Positions 47,401 through 59,721 are shown, counted from the first letter of the stretch. The stretch: 64,000 bases of DNA from Plectrocnemia conspersa (GCA_009617715.1 VTFK01000521.1:208333-272332); one strand, 5' to 3'. Notes: generated by a model from the letters alone, not told the origin. Numbers and translations are program-made.

Positions 47401-50400
47401 AGAAATTTTTAGACCATATAAAGAATAAAAAAAAGGGGTAGCATGTTATGTTACGATGGTCTTAATTTAAATTAAATAAATAAATATGATCTATAGTTTT
47501 TCGCAAACAATTTTTGCTACATAATTGTTCTATAATATTTCACAAAATATATAATCAGCGTAATTACATTACACTTTATTTAAAAAAATCCAATGTTCAA
47601 TAAAAGCATATAGATATATTTAAATAGTGAAATTGCAAAGTTTATAAATTATGCAACGGTAAAATTAAGGTGGAAATTGCAAGAGGAATTGCTTCGCTTA
47701 AATTAAATTTATGTTAAGATCGAAAATGTTCATCTAGTGTTTCATAGTATAATATTCATACTATAATATGATTTAAGTTGTGAACTAAAGCAATATATCC
47801 TTACTTTAAACATCAAAAATATTATCTACTTCCATAACAATTTGATTCAAATGCTATTTTGTGATTACTTATAATAACTTTAATATAATTTTAAACTACT
47901 ACAATCAGAGAATAATAAAATTCAATTTGATACTATTGAATATGTACTACTATTATGACAAGTATAAGTGTGTATGAATACATATATATTATGAAAACAT
48001 ATACATAAGATACACGATAACGATCAGCTGTTAAAAGGAAATGTCGAGTATGTTTTTATGTCAAGTCGTGTCGGGAAATACTCGAACTGAATGAAACTGT
48101 TGTTGATCACGAACAGATATTCTCATCACAGTTAATACTTTTCGATAGCCATAACCTTTTTGTTCGCAAATTAAAATCCCTAAGCGATGTTTACAAATAT
48201 AACTTTGTTTATCGACTATATAATAAAAATAAAGATTCTTAAGCCTCTAAAAAAATACTGTGCATTTAATATATGGTTATCCTAGAATTTTAAATTATTG
48301 TTCATACTATTATGAATGATAATCATATTTTATTACTCTAGTAATTAGATTGTGTTTTCACAAAAAAAAAATTGTAATCAATAAAATACTATAAGACTAT
48401 TAGAAAATCGTAGTCTAAAGGTGCAAAGTTGGATTCAATAAAACATATCAACCAAGGAACATATTTTTTTTATAAATCTCCATAAAAATGGTCTAGCATT
48501 GCTATGGTGAAACACAGTGCCCATAGTATTGGTCTCTATTTGTCTATTGGTGTGAGTCGTAGTAAGCGATTCCTTTTCAATACGCATCTCCTTTGAATAC
48601 AATCTTGGGTTTGAGATGATCTATATTGATTCATTTTGCTGTCTGTTTCGACTAACCTTGTTCTACTAAATTTATTAATTATCACAAGTTGTTCAATAAA
48701 AAACTAAGTATCACTGTGTTTAAATAACAAACCACCCGCGGAAGTTTTCATATACTATTTTAATCGCTTGATGCGATACACAAGTGTCGGGCTTTTTGAC
48801 AATCCTGAACTTCAAGAAAATGGCAGCAACTTGTATTAGAGACAATTCATTTTTTGTAATGGTCTGTGTTTATTTGTCATTGCAAGTTTAAGTAACACAT
48901 TAGTTCTACCATTTTTTTATTGCTCAATTGTTGCAGCACTTAAGTATCGAGCTTTTTAATTACTCCAAGTTTTCATAAATGTGTTAGAATTTTTAGTGCG
49001 CAACCAATTTCACGATTTTTCTAATAGTAATAATATATATCAATGTCTGGGGTGACAGCTTGTTCATTAAATTGATCCTAATAAATCTTAGTAATAATTA
49101 AAAATTAATTAAACTTTACAGAACACGATTTTTTAAAAGCTTAATATGATAAACATGATCTTGTTTTTACATTGCAAACAAAAATTTGAATAAAAATTCT
49201 AGAGCTTTCTGATCAGTACAAAATTATTTTTTAATGAAGGCTAATCTGTTATTATATTATTAAAAAAAATATTTTATCTGTGTGCATTTGGTAAAGGTAT
49301 AAAAAAGCAGAAAAATCAGGATGAATATTAGGTACAAACTATTACATTATATTTTTAAACTGAATTAATATTTTATTTTGTGTAGATAACTCAATAGTTT
49401 AATAAAAAAAAAATTTATCTTATTTAATTGCATTAAAAATGGCGTTTGACTATTTAATCAAATTTACTAATAAATGTATTCTATTTTTTTTACAAATGCA
49501 TTCATTAAAACAGAAATATTACTATTTATATATTTTTGGTAAAAATGTAATAAACATGAAAAATTATTCTTTTTATAGAACTTGCTTTTGTATTTAATAA
49601 CCCAAAAGCACAAATACACAATTATTTATATATTTTTATGTAAAGCAATTTATTAATCTTAGCAGATCTGATTGTAAATATTTTTATTATAATAAGTGGA
49701 TGTTTTTTAAGATAATTTTTAGTTTACTTAGTGCTTATTTTAAAACATTTTTTAATATAAATAAATTGGTAAATATGAAAAAGAAACTGAACAGAAAGTT
49801 AACCTATTTATTTGCTATTTTTGATGTATAAAATATATTCTTAAGAATATTTGTATTTTTAAAAAAATATTAATATTTTTTTAGGATATAGAATTGATGA
49901 AATTTCTACAAATACATATGGAAATTATTAAAAAAACATGATATGTCTAAATAAGATTTCACAACACAATAAATTATATATAACCATGTTAAGAAAGTAG
50001 CAAGTCTAATTGCAATTTTGCTATAAAAAATTGATTTTTATTTATGCACTGAAAAAATGTTAGAGCTAAATAATATTATTAAAGTTTTAACCCACAATAT
50101 CTGCTTGTTGTTGTTTTTAACAATAATTTTACATAAACATTTTAATAAAAAAAGCTTTATGTCTCTTTCTTAGATAACATCAGAGGGCACTCAAAATTAT
50201 AAAAATAATCTCATGCACGAAAATGCTCTTGGTCATTAATCAACAAAAACGTAATTAAACCAACATTTCTGATCCAAATTTAATTTTTATAAAATATCAT
50301 AAATATAAATAGAAACATTATCATTCGTTATTGTAATAATACAAGCAATAAATTTGATTTATAACGAAGAAGATAATAAGTAAACCTTATTATATTATCA

Positions 50401-50546
50401 AAACCATCTTTTTTGCGTGAGTGATTTAGTAAAAGTCTATTAACGCTAATTTTTGCAGAGCAAGTTTATTCGTCACGCCGACATTATATAATCACACGTG
50501 ATGTTCTGAGATTTAGGCAGATTGATGCTATTTAAAAATGTGCATT
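44432..50546. other. rdgC: long AT-rich intronic stretch
   Basis: After the island end at 44640 this is very AT-rich. The only open frames are AT-driven (44727-44915, minus). No repeats or genes recognised. Confidence 0.5.
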
Positions 50547-50870
50547 TTTACCCTTTGAGTAGTGAGTTGATTCAAACACATTTTTTAATTTGTTAGCATA
50601 CACCATTAACTTTAACGTATTTTTTCATAATTATTTATTATTATTTATATTGCATTTATAGTGAATTATAGAAAAAGTGTTTCTCAACGTTTAATTGCTT
50701 TTATTGATCTTAATATTTTATTGTATTAGTGGGTATTATTAATTTATTTTATTTATTTTTTTATATATTTTTCGGCTTTTATGAATTTTTTATATTAATT
50801 TAGAGGTTCTCAATAAATATTTTAAGTATTTTAAAATATTAAAAAATAAATTTTGATATATCTAAATATT
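50547..50870 (+). mobile_element. piggyBac-like MITE, right end lost
   Basis: TTTA + CCCTTTGAGTAGTGAGTT matches the left end at 26889. The interior keeps TTTTTCATAATTATTTATT, TATTGCATTTATAG and ATAGAAAAA in the same order as the outer element there. No right end with the palindrome was found; the boundary is approximate. Confidence 0.6.
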
Positions 50871-50959
50871 TATGAAGCCCTGCAAAAGCACACGATATAA
50901 AAATATTGTATAAAATATACATTTTTGCCTAGGTCTTGGATGGGTTTATATTTTAAAAG

Positions 50960-51520
50960 ATTACAATACTCTTCTCATGCGTAGCTCACATGCGGCAAGC
51001 GGTAACTAGATTTAGTACAGCATTTTGATGTAAAATTTGGCATACAGAAAATCCTCGAACGGAAATTAATAAAATACGTACATACATATATATTCGCACA
51101 TTGCTCTTCGCAAAAATTGGATAAGGTACATAAAAGAAAAAGCTTTCGACATGAGCGTCGCAGTATCGGTTAGATGTCAAACGAAAGCCTTGCGTTTTTT
51201 GTTGTTTTCTACTTTTTTTTATTTTTTTACTATAAAAAGCATCAGTTCTTTGCGAAAGGGCAATAAAATCGCACTGAGCTTCCCAAACGCCACATAGAGT
51301 GGTCTCTTCTCTCGTTCGCCTCCTTTTTCGCAATCTTCTCTTTTTTTATTTTACGGTATACGATATAAAAGAGATTCGCCTAACGCGCCTCGTTCACGGT
51401 CCGACTATGATCTTTATTGTGTATATACAAATGGTTCAGATTTATCATTATTTGTTCTCTCCGTCTGTCTCTAGACCGCACGCGTAACTTCTTCAAAGTT
51501 CCACATTTTTATTATATACG
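50960..51520. promoter_or_regulatory. rdgC: GC-richer island upstream of exon 2, possible regulatory or alternative promoter region
   Basis: About 0.5-1 kb before the IQ-motif exon. It is markedly less AT-rich than its surroundings and open on both strands in parts (50986-51333 minus, 51299-51487 plus), with no protein resemblance. Fly rdgC has several N-terminal variants, so an alternative promoter here is possible, but no core promoter motif was clear. Confidence 0.25.
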
Positions 51521-51986
51521 CTCGGATGGAAATTTAATATTTTTTTCGTTTATAGTGAAATGTGAACCCTATAGTAAATGGTTATATATGAGACATAAAG
51601 CTATTGACAATAACATGATTGTAATATTACGTATATTGAATATATTATATGTAGATAAAATTTAGACGATTCAATAATAGTTTAATTTTTAAATTAAATA
51701 TACGTGGCTAGTTATATAAGTTAAATATTTTAAGGCATTACATATAATGTTTACTAAAATCATTAGTTTAATAAAACATATACGAGGCTATGTTAACTAT
51801 CGATATTATCTCTTTTCTGTAATAAATTAACACCTATAAAAAAAGACTTGATTTATAAATACATTGCAAAGAGCTTAGGAATATTTTATCTTTAATACAC
51901 ATTAGTAAAATATATATATACATATTTTATATTCCATGTGTTTTATATTTTATTAGAAATCTAAAGTATGCCTTTATCCCTTTTAG

Positions 51987-52114
51987 CCATGAAAGCCGCC
52001 ATTCTAATCCAGCGATGGTACAGGAGGTACTTAGCCAGGATGGAGGTGCGCCGAAGATACACCTGGACCATATTCCAGAGCATCGAATACGCCGGCGAGC
52101 AAGACCAAGTGAAG
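51987..52114 (+). CDS. rdgC: RdgC coding exon 2: calmodulin-binding IQ motif
   Basis: Follows the acceptor CTTTATCCCTTTTAG. The first two bases complete Thr96, then [18 protein letters not shown] begins. The IQ motif reads I103-Q104-x3-R108-R109-x3-R113 and is expected to bind calmodulin, which regulates RdgC in flies. After it, [14 protein letters not shown] matches the conserved PPEF block (human [14 protein letters not shown]). The exon ends at AAG|GTATAC in phase 0, giving residues 97-138. The ATG at 51989 has a GCC context and could start a short form without the Cys-rich segment. Confidence 0.93.
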
Positions 52115-53495
52115 GTATACATACCCGCCCTTATTTCATTAAGCCGTCCCTTTTTAAAACAGCTGACAGTATTTGGGGCGGAAAGAAAGACTTTCGGGAT
52201 TTTGTCCCCGAAAGGTATCCCATAAAACGGATCCCCTTTTTCCCGTCGGCGATAACCGGAGCACGATATGAATGCGGTAATGCAATAACCCTCTATTTCA
52301 GTTTGACCTTAAGATAAGGACCCTTCCTTCAGTGCCTCTAATCTTCAAGGAGAGCGACCTGACAGATAACCGCAAACATTCCTTGCTCGAGGAACACTTG
52401 ATGGAAAGCGTTTTATTTTATATTCATCATAAGATGTATCGTTACATTAAGAGCTTTCCCCAGGGCGGTATAGGATTATATATATAATACAGGGTGGTAC
52501 ATATTTTTTGTTTGTTTCTGCCTTGTAACTTTCCTATTGATTAAATAATTCTGGATTTACTAATTCATGTATTTGCAATAAACCAACGACAGTTGACGTA
52601 AAATTTTAATTTGGTACAGAAAACACTGCTCGATTAATAATTGACACGGCCATTTTAGCACAATGCAAGCGCAACATTGCTAGAACTGAAAAATAGTAAA
52701 CTTTAATACTAATAATAATAGACTCTAGATGTTAGCTTAATAATATATTTCGTAGAATAAAACAATATTTACAACAAAATAATAATTTATTTATTAGAAA
52801 CTTGCTATGTAAAGAAAAGGGGAAATTTCAGTTGCATCATAATATCGCTTTTTGTTTATCGTGTTTACTAGTGCTTCTGAGAGAAGAGAGAGAGAGAGAG
52901 AGAAAAAATCGATTTAGGAAAATCCACTTTGGTACGGTTCGAGTGCTCGGATTGTCCGGATAAGTTTTATGGGGGTCCAATTTCACATATGACCTCGGAT
53001 AAATTAATTTAAAAAATCGGATTGGTTCAGACCCGGCTTAAAATTTTATAAAAAAATAATGACTGCTGGATGAAGTTAACGACCTTGACGAAAGTCATAA
53101 ATGTTTATTAACTTTGCGCTACGAGAGTATTTTACATTTTTTTAATGATTATATTCATATAAATCCGAATTATTAAAGCATAGTTTTTTAACATATGTAT
53201 AAAAAAATTACATATATTTCAAATTTCCAGTTTATTTTGCAATTGATTTTTGGATAAGGTAAAATTTTTAGATATCAATTTTGTTTTAAAATATTTAAGT
53301 TAAACCAAATTTTACGATTAAATCGTTTTCAACCGTTTCTATGATTATTTTTAAGCGAAATATTTAGTTTTTTTATTTTGTCATTTTATTGCTTAAAAAA
53401 CATTTTTTAATCTATATTTAATCATTTATGTTTGAACATTACACAATGACAACTAGACTACTAGAATGATGACTAGTTCGAAAGGCTTAGTCCTC
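52115..53495. other. rdgC: intronic DNA between exon 2 and the hAT relic
   Basis: Contains a GC-richer part just after exon 2 (52120-52400), the GA repeat at 52879-52903 and a GC-richer patch at 52910-53110. No coding sequence was recognised. The frame from 52015 to 52317 is a shadow of exon 2 and its flank. Confidence 0.45.
52879..52903 (+). repeat. GA microsatellite
   Basis: GAGAGAAGAGAGAGAGAGAG followed by more GA units: a short, slightly interrupted GA repeat. Confidence 0.85.
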
Positions 53496-54580
53496 TTAAG
53501 TCGTCTTTTCACGTTGTCCATATTGAGGAGTTTGCTGCCATGATGTTGACGTGCTGTTGGAACTTTGTTTTAAGTTTAGTAGAAAAACAATCTTCGACAC
53601 TCAGGTCATGACGTTTGTCTTTATCGCAAAATATCACGGAGCATTCAAACTGTTTCCTAATATTTTTTTTTTTAATCTTTTAATGTGACACTGTTTGGCA
53701 CATCTCCAAACTGTATGTTAATATTTTTTTTTAGTGCTCCTTTCAGCGGAATGTTAAAGTTTATCGGTGGTATTTTCTATTGCTTTCCGCACTTCCAGGA
53801 TTGCTGTATCATTCACGAATATTGCGATTGTGACACTCATTTTCTTGAGAATATTCGAAATTTTACTTAATTCTGAATAATCTGTTGGAAATGTACGATT
53901 CAAGTAATTCTACATATTGATTCGGACTACCAAAGCAATATGTAAAGACTTTTAAGTGTCGATACTAAAAGGCAACGAATAGTATTCATCATTTTTTATT
54001 TCTATATTTTCGGAATCAGTAATTAAATCTTGAATTTCTTCACAATTCTCTTCCTCAACATCATTAATCTCGACTCAACAGCTTTCCTCTTCTTAATTCT
54101 GACGTTTTATTTTGATATAAAAAATCTATTACTGTCAAATGTAAAGCGTGCTTATGGCAAAGTTGATTAATAATATTCAAGTAAATTCCACATTTTTTTA
54201 TTACCGCTGCACCATTTTATATCAATGGCAAATTTTCTATTTTATTTTATTATTTTCTGCAATACCAATACTTTTATTTTCTAAGAAAATTAATACAAAT
54301 GGTTCAGACCATTTAAAAAAACGGTTATAACACAGTTGGTCCATTCATTCACCGTGATTAAAAATAATCTATTTTTTAAGATTATTTTTTTCTTCTTAGT
54401 AAAATTTAATAATATTTATTGAAATGGTCATGGAACTTTTTGGCATTCTGTAGCTTTAGAATTCGACGTAAACTTTTATGGCTTTTGATTTAATCATAGC
54501 ATAATTGGACATGCCATCAAATGCTACGACTCTTGATAATATTTCCGCCAAAGATTCCTTTCTTATAAAATTGATACAAA
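53496..54580 (-). pseudogene. decayed hAT-superfamily transposase
   Basis: Minus-strand reading from about 54580 gives, in several frames, RKESLAEILSRVVAFDGMSN and YRMPKSSMTIS. This is like the hAT segment AEILSRLVAxDGxS...LPKSxxTI. It is followed by LITVNEWTNC (hAT: SLTLDEWTS) and QLCHKHALHLTVIDFLYQNK (hAT: QLCxAHALHLAVxDxLY). Next come an acidic stretch with VEEENCEEIQDLI, and DYSELSKISNILKKM then DTAILEVRKAIENTTDKL. The last readable part ends at a stop at 53496. Many frameshifts and stops show it is dead. No terminal repeats were located. Confidence 0.75.
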
Positions 54581-55946
54581 AATATTTTCTGCTTTATAGT
54601 TAAGATATTACTATTACATTGTACTTAAAAATGTTAAGATTTTGATGTGTGGTTAAAAATTGTTATACTTTTTGAAGTAATCAGGTTTTTCTTTGTTTTC
54701 CAATATAAATGTGTATACAACTTTAGAAATATTAAAATGTGAATGAACTTTCACTCTTGAAATATTAAATTTTTTTATTAAGTAAAATGTGTTTTATATT
54801 TGTAAACTTATAAATTTTTTCCCTTAAAGTTGCCCAGCAGCATTAGTTTTGCATCGATATACTTTTTGAGTGTCAAGTATTCAATTTACTCTTCTCTTCA
54901 AAACTTCACCTTCCCACGCGTTCGATTGTATTGAGTTGAAGCAAAACTTAGTTTAAGCTAACTTCGTATGCTGTAACTGCTCTCGAGGCTTAAATTCCTT
55001 TTTGTCAAAGTGCACAGTAGAGCTCGTTAGTGGACAGAACGGTATCGGGAATCTAAGGTAAAATTGATTAGTTTTAACGATATTCGACACTTTACTTAAC
55101 TAAACTACTGCTCGGTCGGTAAACAAACTATTACATTTACGTTGTATATACGTGAAATGTTGTGAGCGACTAGATGTCGAGACTATAATCTTATAAGTTC
55201 AAACTTAATTACAATGTATGCATCTAATAAGGGTATTCAATATTCAGTAAACTGCGAAGTAGTTCAAACTTAAATTTGTTGCAAACAAGTATTCACAAAT
55301 GAGATGCAATTTATGTTTACTCCTCTAATACTCTATTTAACTGTGTTTCTATTTTTTAATTTAATTAAATGTTATCAATAATAACGTTGTCATTAAAAAA
55401 ATAATGACATTGGATTCAAAGCGCAAAAAATGTTTTTTGGATTTTTATTAGAGGCAACTGGAAATCGTCAATATTTTTATATTCAAGAAGGGTGGAAAGC
55501 TATTTTTTGGATATATAATACATACATTGCTTTATATCATTTGTGACAGTCTACGTTAGTCATTCTGAGCGTCATATATATTATTAGTTGTGTCTCGACT
55601 GTCGGAAGCGTGAAAGCATTGCTCAAATGAATGTTATAAAGTCACTTAATATTGCATTTCTTAGACTGAGAAATAAGCAATGATACCTTTATTTAACGTT
55701 TGTTAATAAATGTAACTAGAAGTGATAATATGTAAATTGTTAAGGAAATGGATTGAAAATATAACTTTTAGGAGCTTTATTATTAAATGAGGATTTGCGA
55801 CATTGTAATTAAAACCAAGGATCAATTATGTTGAAGATTTAGTGTGCAGCATTAGATTTATTTTATATATATCTACATTTAAAGTGTTCTGTTCTCTTCT
55901 TGAAAAAACTACCAAGGCCTTAGATATTTTGGAATAGCTTTACATT
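54581..55946. other. rdgC: intronic non-coding DNA
   Basis: AT-rich, with a GC-richer patch at 54840-55060. The part next to 54580 may hold the lost N-terminus of the hAT relic. Nothing else recognised. Confidence 0.45.
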
Positions 55947-56436
55947 TTGATTATATCAGAAAATATTCTGTATGTGCTAGCTATGCAAGGGTTTTTAAGC
56001 TTCTATGAAAAATCGAGCTCTACAATAGAAAGGCATTTATTGTATGATCCATCTTTAGTCATTGGTCTCAAAAATACTGCTTGTTTACTTATGGAAGGTC
56101 TTGGATCAAACACTTCAAATTGTAAATGTTAAAAGGAAAGCTCTTAACTGACATATATGCAGTTCATCATTTGCTTCTTTTCCACGCCAATATTTTATAC
56201 CTTTTTGGAGAAAATGTAATTGAGAAAGTATTTGAGCTTAGAAATAAGCTTATATATTTATTTTTTGTTCAAGATAAGATGATTTTTTTAGCCTGGCTAG
56301 ATGACGAGGAATGTATGATGCTGCTTGTATATTTAGTTGCCTTTTTTTATCAGCTATATAAACTGAATATTTAGATGTAAGGAAAAAATACAAATATCAT
56401 TCAATATACAGATGCTGTAAAAGCTTTCATTCAACC
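55947..56436 (+). pseudogene. decayed hAT / ZBED5-like transposase
   Basis: Plus-strand frames at 55947-56132 and 56126-56374, then a third piece to 56436. The clear part is ENVIEKVFELRNKL, then FLAWLDDEECMMLLVYL near the end of the second frame, then GKNTNIIQYTDAVKAFIQ at 56381-56434. This follows the order VFELRxEL ... DEExLxxLAYLxDIFxxLNxLNxxLQGKN seen in hAT-derived ZBED5, SCAND3 and GTF2IRD2-type proteins. The first frame (55947-56132) is compatible but weaker. Stops and shifts (LNI-stop-M-stop-GKN) show decay. The orientation is opposite to the hAT relic at 53496 and the subfamily differs. Confidence 0.7.
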
Positions 56437-57731
56437 CTTTTTTCAATGTTAAAGAAACTGTCATTAATTTATATTGCTGATGGCTAAGATCAAATACTTT
56501 TTTTACCATCATTTTAAAGCGTTCAATTACTATTTATCTGAGCTCATTGATAATATAAATTTAGTTTGAGAAAATTGTCAATAACAGGTGTTGATATTTT
56601 CATTTTTTCTTAATTCGAACAAGATAATAATAAAAATATTGTTTTCCTTCGCTGACACTTCATTTCGCTGACAGGCAAATTTTATGACGTAGCTCTATGA
56701 AAAGCTGAAATACATTTTTGTAAGCTGCAGATTCGGTTTCTTTTTTTTTATTATTAATGTAGTTTTTAGATTGCTCAAGCAAAGATAAACCCAAAAAAAA
56801 AAATCGTAAAAGCTTTCAATAAAATATGCATATTTTTAAGCGTCTGGCACGGACCCATCTTTTCTGGTGCAGCGGTTGTAAAACATTTTAAAATATTTGT
56901 ACAAATTTAATTATTACCAAGAAAAGACTAAAAGTAATTTCATGAATCATTTTTATTAAGAAAGTTTTGAAAAGCATTTTCTTGAGTTAAAAACTATAAG
57001 ACTATTTTGTAAAATATGGAATTATATTTTGAACAATAGTGGGAGAGGAAATGGAGTAAAAATTGGTTAAAACTCCAGTATTATTAGTTTTTGAAAGTTT
57101 GTGGTTATTGTGCAATACTATGTGGCCTGCACGATTTTTATATCAATTATTGACGTCAAACCATTTTGTCATTATGCAAAATATCTCACTCTTTATTCAA
57201 AACTATAGTTATTATTGGCATAATCTCGAAAATTATTGGCATTTTTAAGAGCAAATCGTCTTCAAGAGCCAACAATCATAAAAATTTCTAGCATTTTTCA
57301 AAGCGTGTTATTATACTCTTTTACTATTTTTTCTGTGGCATATATTTCTGATTAAGTTGTAAAATAATATATAAAATCTGTTTATTGGCAACCTAACTTT
57401 CATAGTCTACCTAAATCGGTTTTTGTAATATTCTAAAATTTCTAATTATGTCAAATTTGCCACATTGCCAACGCAGTGAACAATAAATTGGCAATGTCCC
57501 CATTCAAAACGCATAATCCCTCGCAATTGTCGTAAAACCGAGAGAGCGTAGTGTCGTTCTTCGGTCGTTGACCATAAAACCGTGATAATCGGATACAACT
57601 AAAAGTTGCTTTACGACACCCCATGAAAAGAAATAAAGCAGCGAAGGAAATCGAATTGGGACACGGTTTTTTTCAACGACCCACTTTTTTCACTACGTAA
57701 ACATAAAAAGTAAAACTGAAAGGCTCCAGTT
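56437..57731. other. rdgC: intronic non-coding DNA
   Basis: AT-rich until 57480, then a GC-richer patch (57480-57730). No gene. The hAT-type relic may extend into the first 200 bp. Confidence 0.45.
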
Positions 57732-57777
57732 AGAATTTAACTACCCACTGTTGAAAGAAAGGGGGTAGTTAAATTCT
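57732..57777. repeat. perfect 15-bp hairpin
   Basis: AGAATTTAACTACCC (57732-57746) and GGGTAGTTAAATTCT (57763-57777) are exact reverse complements around a 16-nt loop. It lies in a GC-richer patch of intron 2. Confidence 0.85.
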
Positions 57778-58578
57778 TCGAGACAATAGCTCCCATAGGA
57801 TTGACACTTTTCAGGCTTTTGAGCGCAACGTTCTATATTGTAAAGTATAACATTATCCACAGGAGAATAGTAGGAGCGTCCTATTGTTGTTGAATGCAAA
57901 CATAATTTTTGTGGTATCAGATTTGCAATTTTCAAGCTTTGAGAAAATTAGTTTTGTATTTTTAAATATTACAAAAAATGTGGATATAGAACATATATAT
58001 ATTTTATTATATGATCTATTTAGTTGCAATGCATTTTAATCACTTATCAAGATTTTAAGCTTGGACAATATTAGTTATATGTGCTTTGGCAACTTTTATA
58101 CTTATGCCAAAATATAATATTTCATTAAGATTGCTATTAATTATAATGTACGTTTATTTTATTTTTATTTATATTAAATTAATTATATGGTGTCTCGTAT
58201 TTCGTGTTACAAACCTGAAATTAATAATTCATTATAAGAAATATTGACTCTTTAAATTAAAATCATCAAGATAAAGTGAAAAAATTGAGGTCATTAGTAT
58301 ATCTTGCAGTTTTTTTTTTAAATATTACGGTATGACATTTATTAACGTTGAAAGATAAATGCTTTATTCGAGGCCCATCTGCATAGTGAATCGAGTAGAA
58401 CGCCTTTTGCTCCTTTCACTATTCATATTCATCTTTTGATTACGGGATTAAATCGACCACAGTCTGTGATTAAGGCGCTTGGATTGATGAGTATAAATAA
58501 ACACTTTTCTGCAAAAGTAATAAACGAAGTCCAAAGTTGGTCATAGTAATTATGAAAATTCCGCCTCTGCAAGGAAGC
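57778..58578. other. rdgC: intronic non-coding DNA
   Basis: AT-rich, then GC-richer from 58370. The frame at 57741-57935 (-) has no recognised family, nor does 58429-58656 (-). Confidence 0.45.
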
Positions 58579-58613
58579 TTTCACGGGCGGCCGATCCGAA
58601 ATCGCCCGTGAAA
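58579..58613. repeat. GC-rich 11-bp hairpin
   Basis: TTTCACGGGCG (58579-58589) and CGCCCGTGAAA (58603-58613) pair perfectly around a 13-nt loop. It is unusually GC-rich for this intron and sits in the island 58370-58890. Confidence 0.85.
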
Positions 58614-59344
58614 TATCTGTTCCGCAAAAAGGGATTATAACGCTCCCGTTCTCCATTTTCTGTCCTCCGATTCATAAAGGGACTGCTTATTTATTTTCGG
58701 ATGACATAATCATATTCGGTAGGGAACGCTTAATCCGAGCCACGCATTTTCTATGTAGCGCGTGGGCGCTAAAAAGTGCTAAAAACTGAATAAATATCCG
58801 ATAAATACTTTAGCAAAATATGTACGGGCGCTCCTTGCGCCAAAAAGGGGCGAAAATCGATTAGGAATCTAGGACAAGGCTTACTTCAATTGATGTCTTT
58901 ACTTAAAATGCTTCATACAAGAGATCGTCGATAGATTTTTTAAATTTTCTGTGGAATCGATCGTTTTTTCCACAAACTTTTGCTTTCATAAAATTTTCAC
59001 AGAATTAATTGTCTTGAAAAATATAGTTATATTTTTATTTTTAAAGTATACATAGACTATGCTACAGTTGGTTGGTAAAAAACATTTATTCCTACATAAC
59101 TATAAAATAACAATAATATTCCCAATAGTTAAAAACTCTTTGCTCTTAAATCCACCCAAAAATATATATTGAATCATGCATTTTAATGACGTATATTTTA
59201 ATTTATTTTCTCACAGTGCAAAAATTAACTGTAGTTAAAATCTATTTTAAAGAAATATGCAATACAACAAAAAAATCCGTTCATTAAATAATTTTAGACA
59301 TACAGATAAAAAAGAAACAAAAATATTGAAGTAACTGTGTGATC
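58614..59344. other. rdgC: intronic non-coding DNA
   Basis: GC-richer to about 58890, then AT-rich. Nothing recognised. Confidence 0.45.
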
Positions 59345-59577
59345 AAAATTAGTGATTATTATTTAATTTAATTCTGATTAATCATCATTGCTTAGGTTTT
59401 TATTGATTTTCTTATTCTCACGGATAAATATCGTGATAGATAATTAAAATAAATCGAGCTTAATCGTGCATAGAGATAATTTTTAAAATATATGTCAGTG
59501 ATTTAATGTCTTGTGACTCACTACTTATTTTGTGGTTGTTGATTGTGTTAACCTCGTCTTAGATTGACAATAAATAA
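59345..59577 (+). mobile_element. SINE family B, 5'-truncated copy
   Basis: Contains TTTCTTATTCTCACGGATAA and GATAAATATCGTGATAGATA, then TGTCAGTGATTTAATGTCTT and CTCACTACTTATTTTGTGGT, ending GATTGACAATAAATAAATA. It follows the body of the copy at 1141 in order. The head is missing and the tail block is degraded. It ends about 50 bp before exon 3. Confidence 0.6.
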
Positions 59578-59627
59578 ATATACGAATTAAATATATTATA
59601 TCATAAATAATTTTTTTATTGTTACAG

Positions 59628-59721
59628 TTGTACAACTTCTTCAATGCATTGCTGACTCACATGCCTGACACAGCATCGAAAGCAACTGGATCCAGCGCCA
59701 CTTCCCGATCGTCTTCAGTTG
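59628..59721 (+). CDS. rdgC: RdgC coding exon 3
   Basis: Begins in phase 0 after GTTACAG with LYNFFNALLTHMPDTASK, matching the conserved segment after the IQ block (Drosophila LYKFFNDLIKHMP, human LSTFFSFML). A Ser/Thr-rich stretch (GSSATSRSSSV) follows. The exon gives residues 139-169 plus one base of codon 170, and ends at TTG|GTAAAT. Residue choice across both junctions agrees with the family without gaps. Confidence 0.92.

Larger units (their letters stand above)
26610..51986 (+). other. rdgC: rdgC intron 1 (25.4 kb)
   Basis: Starts GTAAGT and ends CCCTTTTAG. It joins a phase-1 donor to a phase-1 acceptor, producing ACC (Thr96) across the junction. It is filled with AT-rich DNA and the transposon remnants listed separately. 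An undetected exon or alternative promoter may lie inside; the GC-richer stretch 50960-51520 is a candidate for the latter. Confidence 0.65.
52115..59627 (+). other. rdgC: rdgC intron 2 (7.5 kb)
   Basis: GTATAC donor and TTTTTTTATTGTTACAG acceptor, both phase 0. It contains two decayed hAT-type transposases, two strong hairpins, a GA microsatellite and a SINE fragment, listed separately. Confidence 0.85.

Noticed and set aside
50986..51333. 115-codon minus-strand frame
   Set aside because: Arg- and Lys-rich start from CT-rich DNA and no recognisable domain; kept only as part of a possible regulatory island.
51968..51988. MPLSLLA extension before exon 2
   Set aside because: This part is the intron's polypyrimidine tract and acceptor (CCCTTTTAG), so the frame is read-through of an intron.
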